NCBI RefSeq assembly: GCF_002343915.1
Contig: NZ_NETK01000002.1
Span: forward strand, 310,001 to 374,000
DNA length: 64,000 bases
Source: Nannocystis exedens
GTDB taxonomy: Bacteria; Myxococcota_A; Polyangia; Nannocystales; Nannocystaceae
Direction of reading: 5' to 3'
Numbering within the stretch: position 1 is the stretch's first letter; each line of letters begins with the position of its first letter. A program made the translations under genes and the position numbers. Positions 34,921 through 44,483 of the stretch are shown in pieces. The notes beneath the pieces are model-generated. The model was not told the origin of the DNA. It searched no databases and saw nothing but the letters and a program-made list of their open reading frames with translations.

Positions 34921-35691
34921 TCAGTACACGCAGTCGAGCGTGGCCTCGTGGACCACGGGGACGTCGAGGCCGCCGCTGGCGAAGGTGAGGTCGAGCCGGT
35001 AGGGCTGATTGCAGAAGCCGCAGCCGGGGGTGGGGGCACCCTTCTGTTTCATCTGCTCCTGAGGGAGCGTCTCGCCGGGCCCGACCGGGCCGCTCTGGGT
35101 CGGCGACACGGTGATTTCGTGGACGCTCGGCAGGTTGTTCGGCGACAGGGTGAGCGTCGCCTTCGTCAGCTCGGCCGAGCTCGTCGCCGCGCCCTGCGAA
35201 TTGTCGTAGACGACGGTCCACCAGCCGAGGATGCTGTCGGGATCGACGATCGGCTGGCAATTGGCGTAGAGGACGACGTCCTGGAGCGTGACGGCCAGCG
35301 CCTCGCCGACCGGGTCGCCCGTCGAGCTGTCCGAAGAGCCAGACGCGGTGGTTTCGTCCGCGGTGGTCGTGCTGTCGGGGCTCGTCGTGGTCGCGGTCGC
35401 GTCGGTGTCGGTCGCCACGCCCGTATCGGTGGTGTCGGCCGTGGTCGTGCTCGTGGTCGTCGTCGACGTCGAGGTGGTGGTGTCGACGCCGGTGGTCTCG
35501 CCCATGCTCTCGCCGGTGGAGTCGGTCGAGGTGGTGGTGCCGGTGGTCGGGTCCGTGGTCGGCCCGGGGTCGGTGGTGCCGCCCGTGGTGGTGTCGGTGG
35601 TCGCCCCGGTGCCGGTCGAGGCGCCGCCGCTGTCACCGCACGCGGCAATGAGGATCGAGGCGAATAGGCCAAGGCTCGCGCGGAGTTTCAT
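34921..35691 (-). CDS. Thr-rich lipoprotein with a small C-terminal domain
   Basis: A 256-residue lipoprotein: signal LRASLGLFASILIAACGDSG, then about 100 residues almost entirely Thr/Ser/Asp/Gly, then a domain of about 130 residues. The domain has two Cys (CGFC) near its end and beta-strand-like segments (VVLYANCQPIVDPDSILGWW, TKATLTLSPNNLPSVHEITV). The linker is the longest of its type in the window and would hold the domain far from the membrane. It lies 19 bp upstream of the PI-PLC-like gene on the same strand, so the two may be coexpressed. Function is unknown. Confidence 0.88.
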   Translation of the reverse strand: MKLRASLGLFASILIAACGDSGGASTGTGATTDTTTGGTTDPGPTTDPTTGTTTSTDSTGESMGETTGVDTTTSTSTTTTSTTTADTTDTGVATDTDATATTTSPDSTTTADETTASGSSDSSTGDPVGEALAVTLQDVVLYANCQPIVDPDSILGWWTVVYDNSQGAATSSAELTKATLTLSPNNLPSVHEITVSPTQSGPVGPGETLPQEQMKQKGAPTPGCGFCNQPYRLDLTFASGGLDVPVVHEATLDCVY

Positions 35692-35892
35692 GGGGGCGGA
35701 GGGTGGCAGCCCGCACCGGCCCCGGCAAGCGCGCGCCCCGAGGACGATGTTCCGCGGGAGATCGCCCCGGGTCCTCGTTCGCGCGTCGACGCACTCGATC
35801 GGCGTCTCCGCGTGTGTAAGCATGGGCCCCGCCTCCGCGTTTGCATAGCGTTTCCGCTCCCCCCTTTCACCCGAATGTGAATCGAGCGCTCC

Positions 35893-38800
35893 ATGCGTGA
35901 CCACGCCAACAAGCGACAGATTCGGCGCACGGCCCCAGCGGGCCTCTTCGCCGCGATGTTCTTCCTCCCGGCCTGCACCCCCAAGACGCCGCCTCCGGCG
36001 ACCGAGACCGACACGGCCAAGGAGACCGCGCAACCGCCCAAACTCGACCTGTGGGCGGGCGTGCCGGCGATCGAACCCGAGGCGAGCGACGTCGCCGGCG
36101 AGTTGACGCCGATTCCCGGGCCGAAGCCGCCCCCGAGCGTGAGCGAAAAGGTCGAGCTGCCGTTCCCGCCGCCCGCGCCGCCGACCAAGCAGACGCAAGA
36201 CCTGGCCGAGGAGGGCCCGCTGAAGGTCCTCCGCACCAGCCCGACCGAGAAGGCGCCCGGGCTGGTCGGCTCGGTCAGCGCAGTGTTCAACCAGCCGATG
36301 GTGCCGCTGGCCTCGATCGACGACCTCAAGCTCGAGCGCTCGCCGCTGACCATCGAGCCGCTGCCCAAGGGCAAGTTCCGCTGGCTCGGCACGCAGATGA
36401 TCGCGTTCGAGCCCGAGGGCCGCATGCCGTACTCGACCACGTACACGGCCAAGGTCGTGGCCGGCGAGACGTCGACGATGGGCACCAAGCTGGCGAAGGA
36501 GGTGAAGTGGCAGTTCACCACGCCGTCGCTCGAGGTCGAGTCGTTCACCCCCGGCGAGTACGAGTCGGCCACGCTCGACACCGTGGTGGTGCTGCGCTTC
36601 AACCAGGCCGTCGACCGCGACAAGCTGCTCGCCGCCCTGCGCGTGAAGGGCGGGGCAGGGCAGGTCAGCGTCACGGCGGTGCCGCCGGAGCAGTGGGCGG
36701 GGCTGCCCGAGCCGTTCCGCTCGTACGCGCAGCAGGGGCCGGCGGAGCGCGTGATCGTGCTCCGCCCGGCGGCCGCGTTGACGGCCAACACCGCCTACAC
36801 GGTCGAGATCCCGGCCGGCGTGTACGGCGAGGGCCCGAACCCGAGCAAGGCGATCAAGCTCAAGTTCCGCACCTATCCGCCGCTGACCCTGACCGGGCCG
36901 CAGTGCGCGTCGCAGTCCTACTGGGATTGCAACCCGCAGGCGGGGCTCCACGTCAGCGCCTCCAACTCGCTGCTGCCGACGCCGGACGCGGAGAAGAAGG
37001 TGCGCGTCACGCCCGAGGTCCCCGACCTCAAGGTCACGGTGTCCGGCGACATTACCCTCACGGGCAAGTTCCGCGGCCTCGGCACCTACACGATCGAGGT
37101 CGAACCTGGCCTGAAGGACATCCACGGCCAGGAGCTCAAGGCGCCGTACCGCAAGACGGTCACGCTGCCGGCGCTCGACGCCTCGCTGCAGTGGGCCGAC
37201 CGCCCGGTCGATCCCGCCGTGCTCGAGCCGAGCCACTCCGGCGTGCTCGACGCCAAGGCGACCGGCCTGACCTCGGTGGAGTTCCGCGCCCGGTCGTTCG
37301 AGCCGAGCGAGATGCGCAAGATCCTGAACGACCGCCACGTCCGCTACGACGGCGAGTGGCCGGAGCCGCTCAAGTCGCCGACGTGGGACAAGCTGTTCGA
37401 CGTCAAGGACTCGCGCGTCGAGGCCGCGACGCTGTCGCTCGACGCCAGGTCGCTCGGCGCCGGCGCCGGCAAGTTCCTGCTGCTGGGCGCGCGCTCGAAC
37501 GAGCTCGGCGACGGCGGCTGGCGCTACCGCCAGTCGCTGTCGCAGGTGGTGCAGATCACCCGCCTCGGCGTGACCGCGGCGCTCGACAGCGACAGCGGCG
37601 TCATCCTCGTCACCGACATCGAGACCGGTGAGCCGCTGCCCGGGGTCGAGCTCGGCCTCCACAACATGGCGCTCGACGGCCCGGTGTGGTCGGGCAAGTC
37701 GGGGCCGGACGGGCTCGCCGAGCTGACGCACGGCACGATGTACGATCAGCCGTACATCCTCGCGCGCTACCAGGGCGAGGCCGCCTACATCCCGCTGCAG
37801 CAGACGGCCGACAACTCGTGGGGCGTGTGGATGAACGGCGGCCGCGAGCACGAGCCGCGGATCTTCTTCTACAGCGATCGCCAGCCCTACAAGCCGGGCG
37901 AGACGGTGCACATGCAAGGCATCGTCCGCGAGGAGACGCGCGGGCCCGCGGGCAAGGTCCAGCTGTGGCGCGCCGGCACGACCGCCAACTACACCGTCCA
38001 CGGTCCGCGCGGCCACGAGATCGCCAAGGGCGAGCTCAAGGTCGGCCAGTTCGGCACCTTCAGCGTCGACATCCCGATCCCGGCCGACGGCGACACCGGC
38101 AGCTATCAGCTGATCGTCAGCTCGCCGGCGGGCCTGTTTTCGCGCGAGCACTCGTTCTACCACTCGTTCGAGGTCCAGCAGTTCCGCGCGCCCGAGTTCG
38201 AGGTCAAGGTCGAGCGGCCGGCCGAGGCGCCGCTGCTCTACGGCGACACCCTGCAGGCGGACATCAAGGCGACCTACTTCCACGGCGCGCCGATGGTCGG
38301 GGCCGAGGCCACCTACACGCTGCGGCGCCAGGACTCGCCGTACCGCCCGCCGGGCAGCGAGAACGAGGCGTTCACGTTCGGCCAGGGCGGCAACGAGTGG
38401 TGGATGTGGGGCGGCGAGCTCGACTTCGGCGGCGGCATCTACCGCGGCAAGGGCATCGGCTTCCCGCGGCCGTACGGCAGCGGCATGCTCGTCCGCCAGG
38501 GCAGCGGTCAGACCGACGCGCGCGGCCTGTTGGCGGTGAGCCACCTGCTCGCCGCGGTCGAGACGCCGTGGGGCGAGAAGACGCCGGTGCCGCCGGCGGG
38601 GCCGAAGTCGGAGGATCCGCCGGGCGCGTCGACCTACACGCTCGAGGCCAACGTCACCGACGAGAACCGGCAGTCGATCGCCGGCCGCGCGACCTACGTG
38701 GTGCATCCCGCGAGCGAGTACGCGGGCGTGCGCGCCGATCGCTCGGTCTACCGCGCGGGCGAGCGCGCGCGGCTCGAGGCGGTGGTCGTCGACGTCGACG

Positions 38801-41800
38801 GCAAGCGCGTCACCGGCCGCGACGTGCAGGTCAAGCTGGTGCGCAAGGAGACGTCGCGCGCCGCGGTGCAAGAGAACGGCTCGTGGCAGTACAAGTACGA
38901 CACCGTCGACGTCGAGGTCGGCAGCTGCGCGCTGGTCTCGGCCGACGCGCCGGTCCACTGCGAGCTGGTGGTCGACAAGGCCGGCAGCTACGACATCCGC
39001 GCGCTGATCACCGACCCGAAGGGCCACAAGTCGCTGTCGAAGCACCCGTTCTACGTCTACGGCGAGGACGCGGTGGTGTGGCAGCAGGACCAGCACCGCG
39101 TCGACATGGTGCCCGACAAGCGCACCTACGAGCCCGGCGACAAGGCCACGGTGCTGGTGCGCTCGCCGTTCGACAAGGCGCGCGGCCTGGTGGTGATCGC
39201 CCGCGAGGGCATCGTCTCGCACTACCCGATCGAGGTGAAGGGCGGGGCGGCGACGATCGAGGTGCCGATCGACGAGGCGCAGATCCCCAACGTGCGCGCC
39301 TCGGTGCTGCTGGTGCGCGGGCGCGTCGACGTGCCCGGCGCGCCGCCCGGACAGGACCTCGGCCGACCCGCCTTCGCCGTCGGCCAGGTCGACCTCAAGA
39401 TCGAGGCCACGCGCAAGAAGATCGCGCTCGAGGTCCTGCCCGAGAAGACCGAGGTCGCGCCGAAGGACACGCTCAAGCTCAAGATCAAGGCCAAGGACGC
39501 GACCGGCGCGCCGCAGAAGGCCGCCGTCGCGGTCATGGTGGTCGACGAGGGCGTGCTGAGCCTGATGGGCTTTCAGACCCCCGACCCGCTGGCGTTCTTC
39601 CACCACGATCGCGATCCGGGCGTCAGCCTCTACGACATGCGCCAGTTCCTGGTGGCGAAGAAGGACGTCGAGCCGCCGCCCCCGCCGGCGCCGCCGCCCG
39701 ACGCGGTGCCGATGGCTCCCTCCGCCGGTGACTTCGACGGCGGGCTCGGCAGGGCCGGCACCGGCGCCGGGGGCGGTGGTTACGAGGCAGGCTTCGGGGC
39801 GACGGCCGATAAGGCCGTGGCGCTGCCGGAACCGGCCGCGCCGATGGAGGAGGCCGCCGAGAAGCGCACGGAAGCCGAGGCGAGCCGCGGGCCGATGAAG
39901 AAGGCCAAGCGGCAATCCACGGTCACGGCGGCGCTCGACGTCCAGCAGGCGATGAGCCAGCCGATCTCGCTGCGCTCGCTGTTCGCGACCACCGCGTACT
40001 TCAACGCCGAGGTCGCGATCGACGCCAGCGGCGAGGCGACGGTCGAGATCCCGATGCCGGAGAACCTGACCAGCTTCCGCGTCATGGCTGTCGCCGTCGA
40101 TCCCGATCAGGCCGACCGCTTCGGCTCGGGCGAGGCCAACGTCAAGGTGCGCAAGCCGATCATGCTGCGGCCGAGCCTGCCGCGGTTCGCCAACTTCGGC
40201 GACAAGTTCGAGGCTTCGGTGATGGTCGACAACCAGACGAGCGAGCCGCAGGCGATCCTCGTCGGCACGCGCGGCAGCAACGTCGTCATCTCCGGCGAGC
40301 CGACCGTGGGCGTCGAGATCCCGGCCGGCGAGTCGCGCGAGGTCCGGTTCCCGATGGCCGTCGACCGCGTCGGCACCATGCGCGTGCAGTTCGCCGCGCT
40401 GGCGAACGGCGGCCGCGACGCGACCGAGCTGGCGCTGCCGGTGCATTACCCGGCGACGCGGCAGGCGTTCGCCGACTACGGCGTGACCGACGGCAGCATC
40501 GCGCGCGCGCTCAAGGTCCCCGAGGACGCGCTGCCGGCGTTCGGCGGGCTCGAGCTGAGCATGAGCTCGACCGCGCTGACCGGCCTCGAGGACGCCGTCG
40601 ACTTCCTCGTCGGCTACCGGTACGAGTGCACCGAGCAGCTGGCGAGCCGCCTCTTGCCGATCTTCGTGCTCGGCCCGGTGCTCGAGCAGTTCCCGATCGC
40701 CAGCGTCAGCGACCTGGCCAAGCGGCAGGCGCTCGGCGCCGAGGGGGTCGCGCGGATCCAGTCGCGGCAGAACTGGGACGGCGGCTTCCGCTACTGGGAC
40801 GAGCCGGCCCGCAGCTCGCCGTACCTGACCGCGTGGGTGACCTTCGCCTGGCTCGAGGGCAAGGCCGCCGGCTTCAAGGTCGACGACGCCGCGATCGACC
40901 GGGCGATGGCCTACCTCGACAACTTCGTCCGCAACGGCGAGGCGACGCCGTGGGGTCGCTACTACGATCACACCAGCCGGGCCTTCGCGCTGTGGCTGAT
41001 GAGCCGCGACGGCCGCGGCAGCGACCTGTTCGAGCGCGTCTACGCCAGGCGCAAGGAGATGCCGCTCTACGCCCACGCGCTGCTGCTGTCGGCCGCGCAC
41101 CGCTACGGTATGACCGGCCAGCGCGACGCGCTGCTGAAGGAGTTCAGGGCCAAGGTGGTCGAGAACGCCAAGACGGCGCACTTCGCCGAGACCGCGCGCG
41201 AGGGCGACGACGGCTACGGCCTGCAGGTGCTCATGCACTCCGACGTGCAGACCGACGCGATCGCGCTGATGGCCCTGCTCGAGGTCGCCGAGGGCGATCC
41301 GCTGCTGCCGAAGGTGATGGCGGGGATCCTCGACGACCGCGATCCGCAGAAGGGCGGGCAGTGGGGCACCACCCACGCCAACGCCTGGGCGCTGCTCGCG
41401 GCCAGCCGCTACTTCACCACGATCGAGAAGGACGTGCCCGACTACGTCGCGCGCGTCTGGCTCGACAGCGCGTTCGCCGGCGAGCGCGCCTTCAAGGGCC
41501 GCAGCATGGCGGTGGTCGAGCAGCAGATCCCGATGAAGAAGCTGATCGAGCAGAAGCCGCGCGAGCTGCTGCTGAGCAAGGACGGCCCGGGCCTCCTCTA
41601 CTACCGGCTCGGGCTGCGCTACGCGCCCGCCGACCTGACCATGAAGGCCGAGTCGCAGGGCTTCACCGTGCATCGCAGCTACGAGCCGCTCGCGCAGGGC
41701 GGGGACAAGCCCGATCCCGAGTCGGTCAAGAAGCTCGAGGACGGCACCTGGCAGATCAAGGCCGGCGCGCTCGTGCGCGTCAACCTCACGCTCGTCGCCA

Positions 41801-42180
41801 AGGACCGCGCCAACTTCGTCGTCGTCGACGACCCGCTGCCGGCCGGCTTCGAGGGCCAGAACGCCAAGTTCGCGACCACCCTGCGCGACGTGCAGGGCGG
41901 GGTCGAGAGCCAGTCGGTCGACGGCAGCCTGCCGTTCTTCGGCGAGCTCGGCGGTTGGTGGTGGTGGCGTCCGTGGTGGCGCTTCGACCACACCGAGATG
42001 CGCGACGATCGCATGCTGCTGTTCTCGAACCACCTGCCGGCGGGCGTCTACACGTACAGCTACACCGCCCGCGCGACCACGATCGGCGAGTTCAGCCTGC
42101 CGCCCGTGCGCGCCGAGGCGATGTACATGCCGGAGCTGTTCGGCCACGGCGCGTCGACCAAGGTGCGCGTGGTCGAGTGA
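35893..42180 (+). CDS. Alpha-2-macroglobulin family lipoprotein with intact thioester
   Basis: A 2095-residue bacterial alpha-2-macroglobulin: signal and lipobox (GLFAAMFFLPAC), a Pro-rich tether, then a string of MG-like beta domains. A Pro/Gly/Ala/Glu-rich stretch at about residues 1255-1345 (EPPPPPAPPPDAVP...) resembles a bait or flexible segment. The MG7/thioester-domain region follows, with the thioester Cys-Gln in YECTEQLASRL (C1579-T-E-Q1582), and finally the receptor-binding-like domain. It should trap proteases that cleave it and link them covalently, protecting the periplasm or surface. The usual neighbour pbpC (PBP1C) is absent here. The start GCTCCATGCG at 35893 has no strong Shine-Dalgarno. 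Confidence 0.95.
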   Translation: MRDHANKRQIRRTAPAGLFAAMFFLPACTPKTPPPATETDTAKETAQPPKLDLWAGVPAIEPEASDVAGELTPIPGPKPPPSVSEKVELPFPPPAPPTKQTQDLAEEGPLKVLRTSPTEKAPGLVGSVSAVFNQPMVPLASIDDLKLERSPLTIEPLPKGKFRWLGTQMIAFEPEGRMPYSTTYTAKVVAGETSTMGTKLAKEVKWQFTTPSLEVESFTPGEYESATLDTVVVLRFNQAVDRDKLLAALRVKGGAGQVSVTAVPPEQWAGLPEPFRSYAQQGPAERVIVLRPAAALTANTAYTVEIPAGVYGEGPNPSKAIKLKFRTYPPLTLTGPQCASQSYWDCNPQAGLHVSASNSLLPTPDAEKKVRVTPEVPDLKVTVSGDITLTGKFRGLGTYTIEVEPGLKDIHGQELKAPYRKTVTLPALDASLQWADRPVDPAVLEPSHSGVLDAKATGLTSVEFRARSFEPSEMRKILNDRHVRYDGEWPEPLKSPTWDKLFDVKDSRVEAATLSLDARSLGAGAGKFLLLGARSNELGDGGWRYRQSLSQVVQITRLGVTAALDSDSGVILVTDIETGEPLPGVELGLHNMALDGPVWSGKSGPDGLAELTHGTMYDQPYILARYQGEAAYIPLQQTADNSWGVWMNGGREHEPRIFFYSDRQPYKPGETVHMQGIVREETRGPAGKVQLWRAGTTANYTVHGPRGHEIAKGELKVGQFGTFSVDIPIPADGDTGSYQLIVSSPAGLFSREHSFYHSFEVQQFRAPEFEVKVERPAEAPLLYGDTLQADIKATYFHGAPMVGAEATYTLRRQDSPYRPPGSENEAFTFGQGGNEWWMWGGELDFGGGIYRGKGIGFPRPYGSGMLVRQGSGQTDARGLLAVSHLLAAVETPWGEKTPVPPAGPKSEDPPGASTYTLEANVTDENRQSIAGRATYVVHPASEYAGVRADRSVYRAGERARLEAVVVDVDGKRVTGRDVQVKLVRKETSRAAVQENGSWQYKYDTVDVEVGSCALVSADAPVHCELVVDKAGSYDIRALITDPKGHKSLSKHPFYVYGEDAVVWQQDQHRVDMVPDKRTYEPGDKATVLVRSPFDKARGLVVIAREGIVSHYPIEVKGGAATIEVPIDEAQIPNVRASVLLVRGRVDVPGAPPGQDLGRPAFAVGQVDLKIEATRKKIALEVLPEKTEVAPKDTLKLKIKAKDATGAPQKAAVAVMVVDEGVLSLMGFQTPDPLAFFHHDRDPGVSLYDMRQFLVAKKDVEPPPPPAPPPDAVPMAPSAGDFDGGLGRAGTGAGGGGYEAGFGATADKAVALPEPAAPMEEAAEKRTEAEASRGPMKKAKRQSTVTAALDVQQAMSQPISLRSLFATTAYFNAEVAIDASGEATVEIPMPENLTSFRVMAVAVDPDQADRFGSGEANVKVRKPIMLRPSLPRFANFGDKFEASVMVDNQTSEPQAILVGTRGSNVVISGEPTVGVEIPAGESREVRFPMAVDRVGTMRVQFAALANGGRDATELALPVHYPATRQAFADYGVTDGSIARALKVPEDALPAFGGLELSMSSTALTGLEDAVDFLVGYRYECTEQLASRLLPIFVLGPVLEQFPIASVSDLAKRQALGAEGVARIQSRQNWDGGFRYWDEPARSSPYLTAWVTFAWLEGKAAGFKVDDAAIDRAMAYLDNFVRNGEATPWGRYYDHTSRAFALWLMSRDGRGSDLFERVYARRKEMPLYAHALLLSAAHRYGMTGQRDALLKEFRAKVVENAKTAHFAETAREGDDGYGLQVLMHSDVQTDAIALMALLEVAEGDPLLPKVMAGILDDRDPQKGGQWGTTHANAWALLAASRYFTTIEKDVPDYVARVWLDSAFAGERAFKGRSMAVVEQQIPMKKLIEQKPRELLLSKDGPGLLYYRLGLRYAPADLTMKAESQGFTVHRSYEPLAQGGDKPDPESVKKLEDGTWQIKAGALVRVNLTLVAKDRANFVVVDDPLPAGFEGQNAKFATTLRDVQGGVESQSVDGSLPFFGELGGWWWWRPWWRFDHTEMRDDRMLLFSNHLPAGVYTYSYTARATTIGEFSLPPVRAEAMYMPELFGHGASTKVRVVE

Positions 42181-42264
42181 GCGGACGCCCCGCGGCCCCG
42201 TCGGCGGCTCGTCCGCCGGCGGGGCTGGTCGCGGCGCGCACCTCGTGTAACCATTCCGGGGACG

Positions 42265-43125
42265 ATGATGGCGCCGCGCTCGCTCGTCCTCCTCCTCGCG
42301 CTCGTCGCTTGCGGCGGGCCCGGCCGTGGCGGCAAGCGCGACGCCGAGCCGCCGCACGCGCGCGCCGGGGCCCCGGGCGGCAAGCTGTTCGACGACGCCA
42401 GCGTCGAGAGCCGCACCGGCGGCGGCAGCGGCAGCGCCGAGGCCCCGATCCCGCGCTGCGGCCCGCGCGACTCCTATCAGTACGTCGCCGGCGAGTTCCG
42501 CTGCCCCGGCGGTGGCAACCCGTTCGAGGGCGACGCCCAGGCCGCCGCGGGCGCGCGCTCCGGCAGCCTCGGCCCCGACGCCCGCGGGCACATGGTCGAT
42601 GTGTACGAAGTGCCATGTCCCACGGGCAAGGTCGAGGTCTTCGTCGACATGTACGGCTGCCCCGAGATGGAGGCCCAGCTGCTGCGCGATCGCAACCTCG
42701 CCGATCCGCTCGAGCTCGACGTCCACTTCGCCGCCGGCCGCTACGACGAGGTCCGCACCCGCTGCATCGCCCTCGCCGACGCCGCCGAGAAGCGCGGCAA
42801 CAGCGACGAGGCCTCCTCGCTCAGCATCTATCACTGCGGGATCTTCACCCCCGCGCTGCTCGTGCGCGCCGGCCTGTCCGATCAGGCGGTCGCGGCCGCC
42901 CGGCAGACCTGCCAGTCGTACCCGCCGGTGTCCGCGCGCAGCGGCGTGCGCGTCGAGGTCCTGATCGGCATCGTCGACGCGATCGCCCGCATGTGGGCCG
43001 CGGACAAGGTCCCGGCCAGGGAGGGCGGCGACCGCCTCAACGCCCTGCTGCCGCAGCTGCTGCGCGCCTGTGCCGTCGACGCCGACACGTTCATGCGCGC
43101 CTTCGAGGCCGCCGGCGGCGAGTGA
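42265..43125 (+). CDS. Hypothetical lipoprotein
   Basis: A lipoprotein of 285-286 residues: signal LVLLLALVACGG, a Gly/Ser linker, then a domain with six or more Cys. The N-terminal part (PRCGPRDSYQYVAGEFRCPG, DVYEVPCPTGKVEVFVDMYG) and a helical C-terminal part (ALADAAEKRGNSDEASSLSI, LVRAGLSDQAVAAARQTC) suggest a small beta module followed by TPR-like helices. I do not recognise it. It follows the alpha-2-macroglobulin gene by 84 bp and may be cotranscribed. A CCATGTCCC-ACGG motif encodes the PCPTG segment. Confidence 0.82.
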   Translation: MMAPRSLVLLLALVACGGPGRGGKRDAEPPHARAGAPGGKLFDDASVESRTGGGSGSAEAPIPRCGPRDSYQYVAGEFRCPGGGNPFEGDAQAAAGARSGSLGPDARGHMVDVYEVPCPTGKVEVFVDMYGCPEMEAQLLRDRNLADPLELDVHFAAGRYDEVRTRCIALADAAEKRGNSDEASSLSIYHCGIFTPALLVRAGLSDQAVAAARQTCQSYPPVSARSGVRVEVLIGIVDAIARMWAADKVPAREGGDRLNALLPQLLRACAVDADTFMRAFEAAGGE

Positions 43126-43158
43126 TCGTCGGGCGCGACGACCGCGTGGAGGGCGGGC

Positions 43159-44433
43159 TCATCGCTTCGCGCGCGAGGTCGCCGGGTCGGGCACCCAGTC
43201 GAGTGTCTTTTCGGACATGTCGATGACGGCATGTCCGAACATCCCCTCGAGCTCGACCCGCAGCGCGCGCGCGAGCGCCTCGTAGTGGGCGATCTCGTTG
43301 TAGAGCTGGGCGGAGATCCGGATCAGCCGCCGCGGCGGCGCCGGCCACGGCGGCACCGGCACCTCGATGCCGTGGCGGAAGAGCAGCGCGTCCTGCAGCG
43401 AGTCGGTGCCGAGCGGCGAGACCGCCTGGCCTTCGGGACCGGGCGGAAGGGGCAGGCTGGCCAGGCTCCCGAGCATGTCCTCGGGGGCAGGCAGCGCGGC
43501 GCCGATCGCCGCAGCGACGACCTTGCGCCCGGCGCACACCAGGGCGTGGTTGCGGGCCTGCACCTCGGGCCAGCCGCCGGGCAGCAGCTCGCCGAGCTCG
43601 CGCAGGGCCGCCGGCACGCACAGCCACGGCGTCGGGTCGGCGGTGCCGGTCCAGTCGAACTCGGCGTGCAGCCGCGAGCGCGGGTCGGGATGGTTGAAGC
43701 CGTGGCTGATCACCGCCGGGTGGATTGAGCCCTGGCGGTCGCGGCGGACGTGCAGGATCGCCGCCCCCTTGGGCGCACATACCCACTTGTGCAGGTTGCC
43801 GGTGTAGTAGGCCGCGCCGATCGCGTCGAGGTCGAGCGGCACCATCCCCGGCGCGTGGGCCCCGTCGACCAGGCAGTCGACCCCGCGCTCGCGCAGGGCG
43901 GCGACGACGCGGGCGATCGGCAGCAGCAAGCCGGTCGGGCTGGTGATGTGGTCGACGATGGCCAGGCGGGTGCGCGGCGTGAGCGCGGCGAGGATCGCGG
44001 CGACCGCCTCGTCGGGCCCGGAGATCGGGAAGGGCAGGGCGGCGGTGACGACCCGCGCACCTGTCCGAAGAGCCACGTAGCGAGCGGCGTTGTTGCAGGC
44101 GTTGTAGCCGTGCGACGTGATGAGCAGCTCGTCGCCGGCGGCGAACTCGAGCGAACGCAGGACCGCGTTGACCCCCTCGGTCGCGTTGCGCACGAACACC
44201 AGGTCGAGCGGGTCGGCGCCGACGAACGCGGCCACCGCCTCGCGCGCGGCCGCGAGCGGGGCCTGCAGATCGCGGAGAAAGAAGCGCACGGGCTCCCGCT
44301 CCATGCGCCGCCGCAGCTCGTCCTGGACGGCGAGCACCGCGCGGGGGCAGGCGCCAAAGCTGCCGTGGTTGAGGAACACGACCTCGGGATCGAGGGTCCA
44401 GCGGCTCCGGAGCTCGGCTGCGGTCGGCGACAT
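43159..44433 (-). CDS. Class V PLP-dependent aminotransferase/epimerase (CefD-like)
   Basis: A 424-residue fold-type I PLP enzyme of the isopenicillin-N epimerase/class V group. Seen: FLNHGSFGACP at the N-terminus (typical of CefD-like proteins), FVRNATEGVN, TSHGYNACNN, VDGAHAPGMVPL (Asp190 contacts PLP) and GNLHKWVCAPKGAA (Lys216 forms the Schiff base). The substrate is unknown; cysteine desulfurase activity is unlikely because the motif is of the epimerase type. Coding sequence near the 3' end includes a GGACATGTCG-ATGA-CGGCATGTCC element at 43213-43236, giving HAVIDMSEK. Confidence 0.9.
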   Translation of the reverse strand: MSPTAAELRSRWTLDPEVVFLNHGSFGACPRAVLAVQDELRRRMEREPVRFFLRDLQAPLAAAREAVAAFVGADPLDLVFVRNATEGVNAVLRSLEFAAGDELLITSHGYNACNNAARYVALRTGARVVTAALPFPISGPDEAVAAILAALTPRTRLAIVDHITSPTGLLLPIARVVAALRERGVDCLVDGAHAPGMVPLDLDAIGAAYYTGNLHKWVCAPKGAAILHVRRDRQGSIHPAVISHGFNHPDPRSRLHAEFDWTGTADPTPWLCVPAALRELGELLPGGWPEVQARNHALVCAGRKVVAAAIGAALPAPEDMLGSLASLPLPPGPEGQAVSPLGTDSLQDALLFRHGIEVPVPPWPAPPRRLIRISAQLYNEIAHYEALARALRVELEGMFGHAVIDMSEKTLDWVPDPATSRAKR

Positions 44434-44471
44434 CCGCGATCCTTACCACGCCCGGGGCGCCGCTTCCTCAT

Positions 44472-44477
44472 TATACT
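44472..44477 (+). promoter_or_regulatory. -10-like hexamer TATACT, 6 nt before GTG 44484
   Basis: TATACT is the best match to a consensus -10 in the window. It is followed by GTCCGG and the GTG start, implying a leaderless acyltransferase mRNA. Confidence 0.6.
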
Positions 44478-44483
44478 GTCCGG

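Noticed and set aside
34921..42834. Very long open frame on the minus strand opposite the alpha-2-macroglobulin gene
   Set aside because: Only its last 256 codons (34921-35691) are a real gene. The rest is Arg/Leu/His/Val-rich antisense of a gene with intact domains; high GC removes stop codons.
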